The notes beneath the pieces were generated by a model that had not been told where the DNA came from, searched no databases, and worked only from the letters and a program-made list of their open reading frames with translations. Shown here piece by piece: positions 4,663-5,885 of a DNA stretch of 5,885 bases. The position numbers and the translations under genes were made by a program. The stretch's first letter is position 1, and every line of letters begins with the position of its first letter. This DNA is from Anaerolineae bacterium CG2_30_58_95. Its GTDB lineage: Bacteria; Chloroflexota; Anaerolineae; Anaerolineales; Villigracilaceae. The DNA lies in the NCBI GenBank assembly GCA_001872165.1, contig MNXK01000198.1:1-5885 (forward strand), written 5' to 3'.

Positions 4663-5885
4663 AGATTCTCCCTGGCGTGATGCAGCAGATGGGCGGCGCC
4701 CATTCCCTGCTCTGACTTCCAACCTGAATACAACGTTTCGAGCTGGTACGTGCCGTCTGGCGCCATGCCGGTGACCAACGCTACTTCGGCTACAAAGCGG
4801 AAGACGCGCCCGTTCTGCGGATTGCGCGCCAGGTGCACGATCAGGTTGACGCCGCCCACAATCAATTCACGCACCACCTCGCGTCCGATCTCGGACTGCT
4901 CCTGGAGGGCGAATTTCTCTAGCCGGCGCAGTGCTGCCCTCACCGTCCCGCCGTGGATGGTGGAATAGGCGCGCCGGCCGAGGTTCGCCGCCATCAGAAA
5001 TTGCATCGCTTCGCCAGGTGAAACGATCTCGGAGAGCAGGATGGCGGCCGGGTTGGTGCGGGTGTACACCACGTTCAGCACCCAGTCCATCGTGGCGACC
5101 TCCTCTTGTCCTGGCAGGAGCATCGAAGGCGCAATTGCCCGCATCTGGAACAGGCGTTCAGGAGGCTGTAATTCCTTGAAGGTTTCAAGGATGGCAATCG
5201 GGGCATTCGGCGGGAAATACTGGCTGATGGCATTCAACAGGGTGGTCTTGCCGGAAGAGAACTCGCCGGCAAAAACGATGTTGCCTGCCTGCGCTGCCAC
5301 CACCCAGGCCAGGAAACGATCTATCGAACCCTCCGGCAGACACGCGACGCGTGCGCGCAGATCGTGGTCGAGGATGTCATCGAGGTTTCCGGTCAGGCGC
5401 GGCTGGTACTGGTCGAACGCACCAAAAGCGCGCAAGTCCTGCATGCCCAGATCTTTCGCTCCATAGCGGCGGATGTTGATCGCCGGCCCGTCCGAGAGCG
5501 GCGGGAGCAGACCGGTGAAGCGTTCCCCGCTGGGCAGGTCCACCAGCACGGCGCGATGGCGGGGGGAGATTTCCTGTCCGCGCGCATCCGCGACGTGCTT
5601 GACGAGGCTTTCCCAATAGGTGTCAGGAGCGTGGATGACATTGCGCTGGAGCATCCCACCGCGTTCGATGGCGACCTCGCCGTGCCGGACATAGATTTCC
5701 TCCACATCCGGCTCGCGCAGGAACTGTTCCAGAAGTCCGATCCCGCACAGCGAATCGGCCAGGCGCAGCGCCTTGTCTTCCAGTTCCGCCGGGCGCACAT
5801 GCGAGCGTAATATCTGGCGCACGGTATCGCGAAACATGCGCTGCACGCCGGCATCCGTCTCGCCCCAGGCCGGGACACGCACCGG
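4659..5885 (-). CDS. cpaF: CpaF/TadA-type pilus assembly ATPase, 5' end outside window
   Basis: The frame is open to the right edge; a GTG at 5882 exists, but a codon precedes it with no stop, so the N-terminus is probably cut. Numbering from that GTG (407 residues): the N-terminal domain at about 40-190 includes the EEIYVRHGEVAIERGG strand pair typical of CpaF/VirB11-like secretion ATPases. Walker A is GEFSSGKT (206-213). The Asp-box region reads ILETFKEL (231-238), where the family usually has an Asp after the first Glu. Walker B is AAILLSEI (279-286) with Glu285 as the likely catalytic base, and the His box is STIHGG (307-312). The usual Arg-Pro-Asp before Walker B and the Arg in the following VRG are replaced (TNP, IVSPGEA). 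Role: cytoplasmic hexameric ATPase driving pilus assembly through the TadB/TadC platform. Length is close to the family norm, so little is missing. It overlaps tadB by four bases. Confidence 0.88.
   Translation of the reverse strand, partial: PVRVPAWGETDAGVQRMFRDTVRQILRSHVRPAELEDKALRLADSLCGIGLLEQFLREPDVEEIYVRHGEVAIERGGMLQRNVIHAPDTYWESLVKHVADARGQEISPRHRAVLVDLPSGERFTGLLPPLSDGPAINIRRYGAKDLGMQDLRAFGAFDQYQPRLTGNLDDILDHDLRARVACLPEGSIDRFLAWVVAAQAGNIVFAGEFSSGKTTLLNAISQYFPPNAPIAILETFKELQPPERLFQMRAIAPSMLLPGQEEVATMDWVLNVVYTRTNPAAILLSEIVSPGEAMQFLMAANLGRRAYSTIHGGTVRAALRRLEKFALQEQSEIGREVVRELIVGGVNLIVHLARNPQNGRVFRFVAEVALVTGMAPDGTYQLETLYSGWKSEQGMGAAHLLHHARENL

Noticed and set aside
5364..5810. A 148-residue plus-strand frame opposite the ATPase
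   Set aside because: Antisense to conserved ATPase sequence, with no ribosome site or recognisable motif.

Overview
The window is one co-directional gene cluster read entirely on the minus strand, entering at the right edge (about 5885) and leaving at the left edge (1). It encodes the core of a tight-adherence (Tad/Flp) type IV pilus. In transcription order: a CpaF/TadA-type secretion ATPase (5' end cut by the window), a TadB-like and a TadC-like inner-membrane platform protein, two small paralogous Flp-type pilins, a TadE-like pseudopilin, a TadE/TadG-like protein, a 70-residue protein with two membrane segments, and a membrane-anchored protein with a Thr/Pro-rich stalk and a bacterial SH3 domain (3' end cut by the window). 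No tRNA, rRNA, CRISPR array or transposase gene was seen, and nothing convincing is encoded on the plus strand.

The organism is probably a member of the Chloroflexota (Anaerolineae-like). This is an inference from three things: the moderately high GC content judged by eye, a Tad cluster with no outer-membrane secretin in view, and the style of the last protein (membrane anchor, 'TNTPTPT'-type linker, SH3b domain), which is common in that phylum. There is no marker gene here to prove it.

Layout: 5885-4659 ATPase; 4662-3727 TadB-like; 3727-2927 TadC-like; 2926-2753 structured non-coding leader; 2752-2582 pilin 1; 2581-2508 spacer with a large stem-loop; 2507-2361 pilin 2; 2380-1946 TadE-like; 1949-1233 TadG-like; 1232-1141 spacer filled by three tandem hairpins; 1140-928 small two-TM protein; 931-1 SH3 protein. 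Most junctions are tight (ATGA, TGATG or GTGA overlaps, or a 20-base overlap). The three real gaps are 174, 74 and 92 bases, and each holds RNA-foldable palindromes.

How they work together: the ATPase would power assembly through the TadB/TadC platform. The two short pilins carry a prepilin-peptidase-type site (G before DAILEW, Glu at +5) and would form the fibre, with TadE/TadG-like proteins as minor or priming subunits. The last two genes are coupled to each other and may be envelope accessories. The prepilin peptidase (TadV), TadZ and RcpC/CpaB are not in view.

The most unusual content is not a gene. Two kinds of short palindromic repeat occur several times, both between genes and inside the SH3-protein gene. 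One is a 24-base-period tandem hairpin (TGGTYGC, 7-base loop, GCRACCA) at 802-846 and 1164-1232. The other is a single hairpin (TATGGYAGCCTG / TGGCTACCATTA) found in opposite orientations at 381-409 and 2768-2792.
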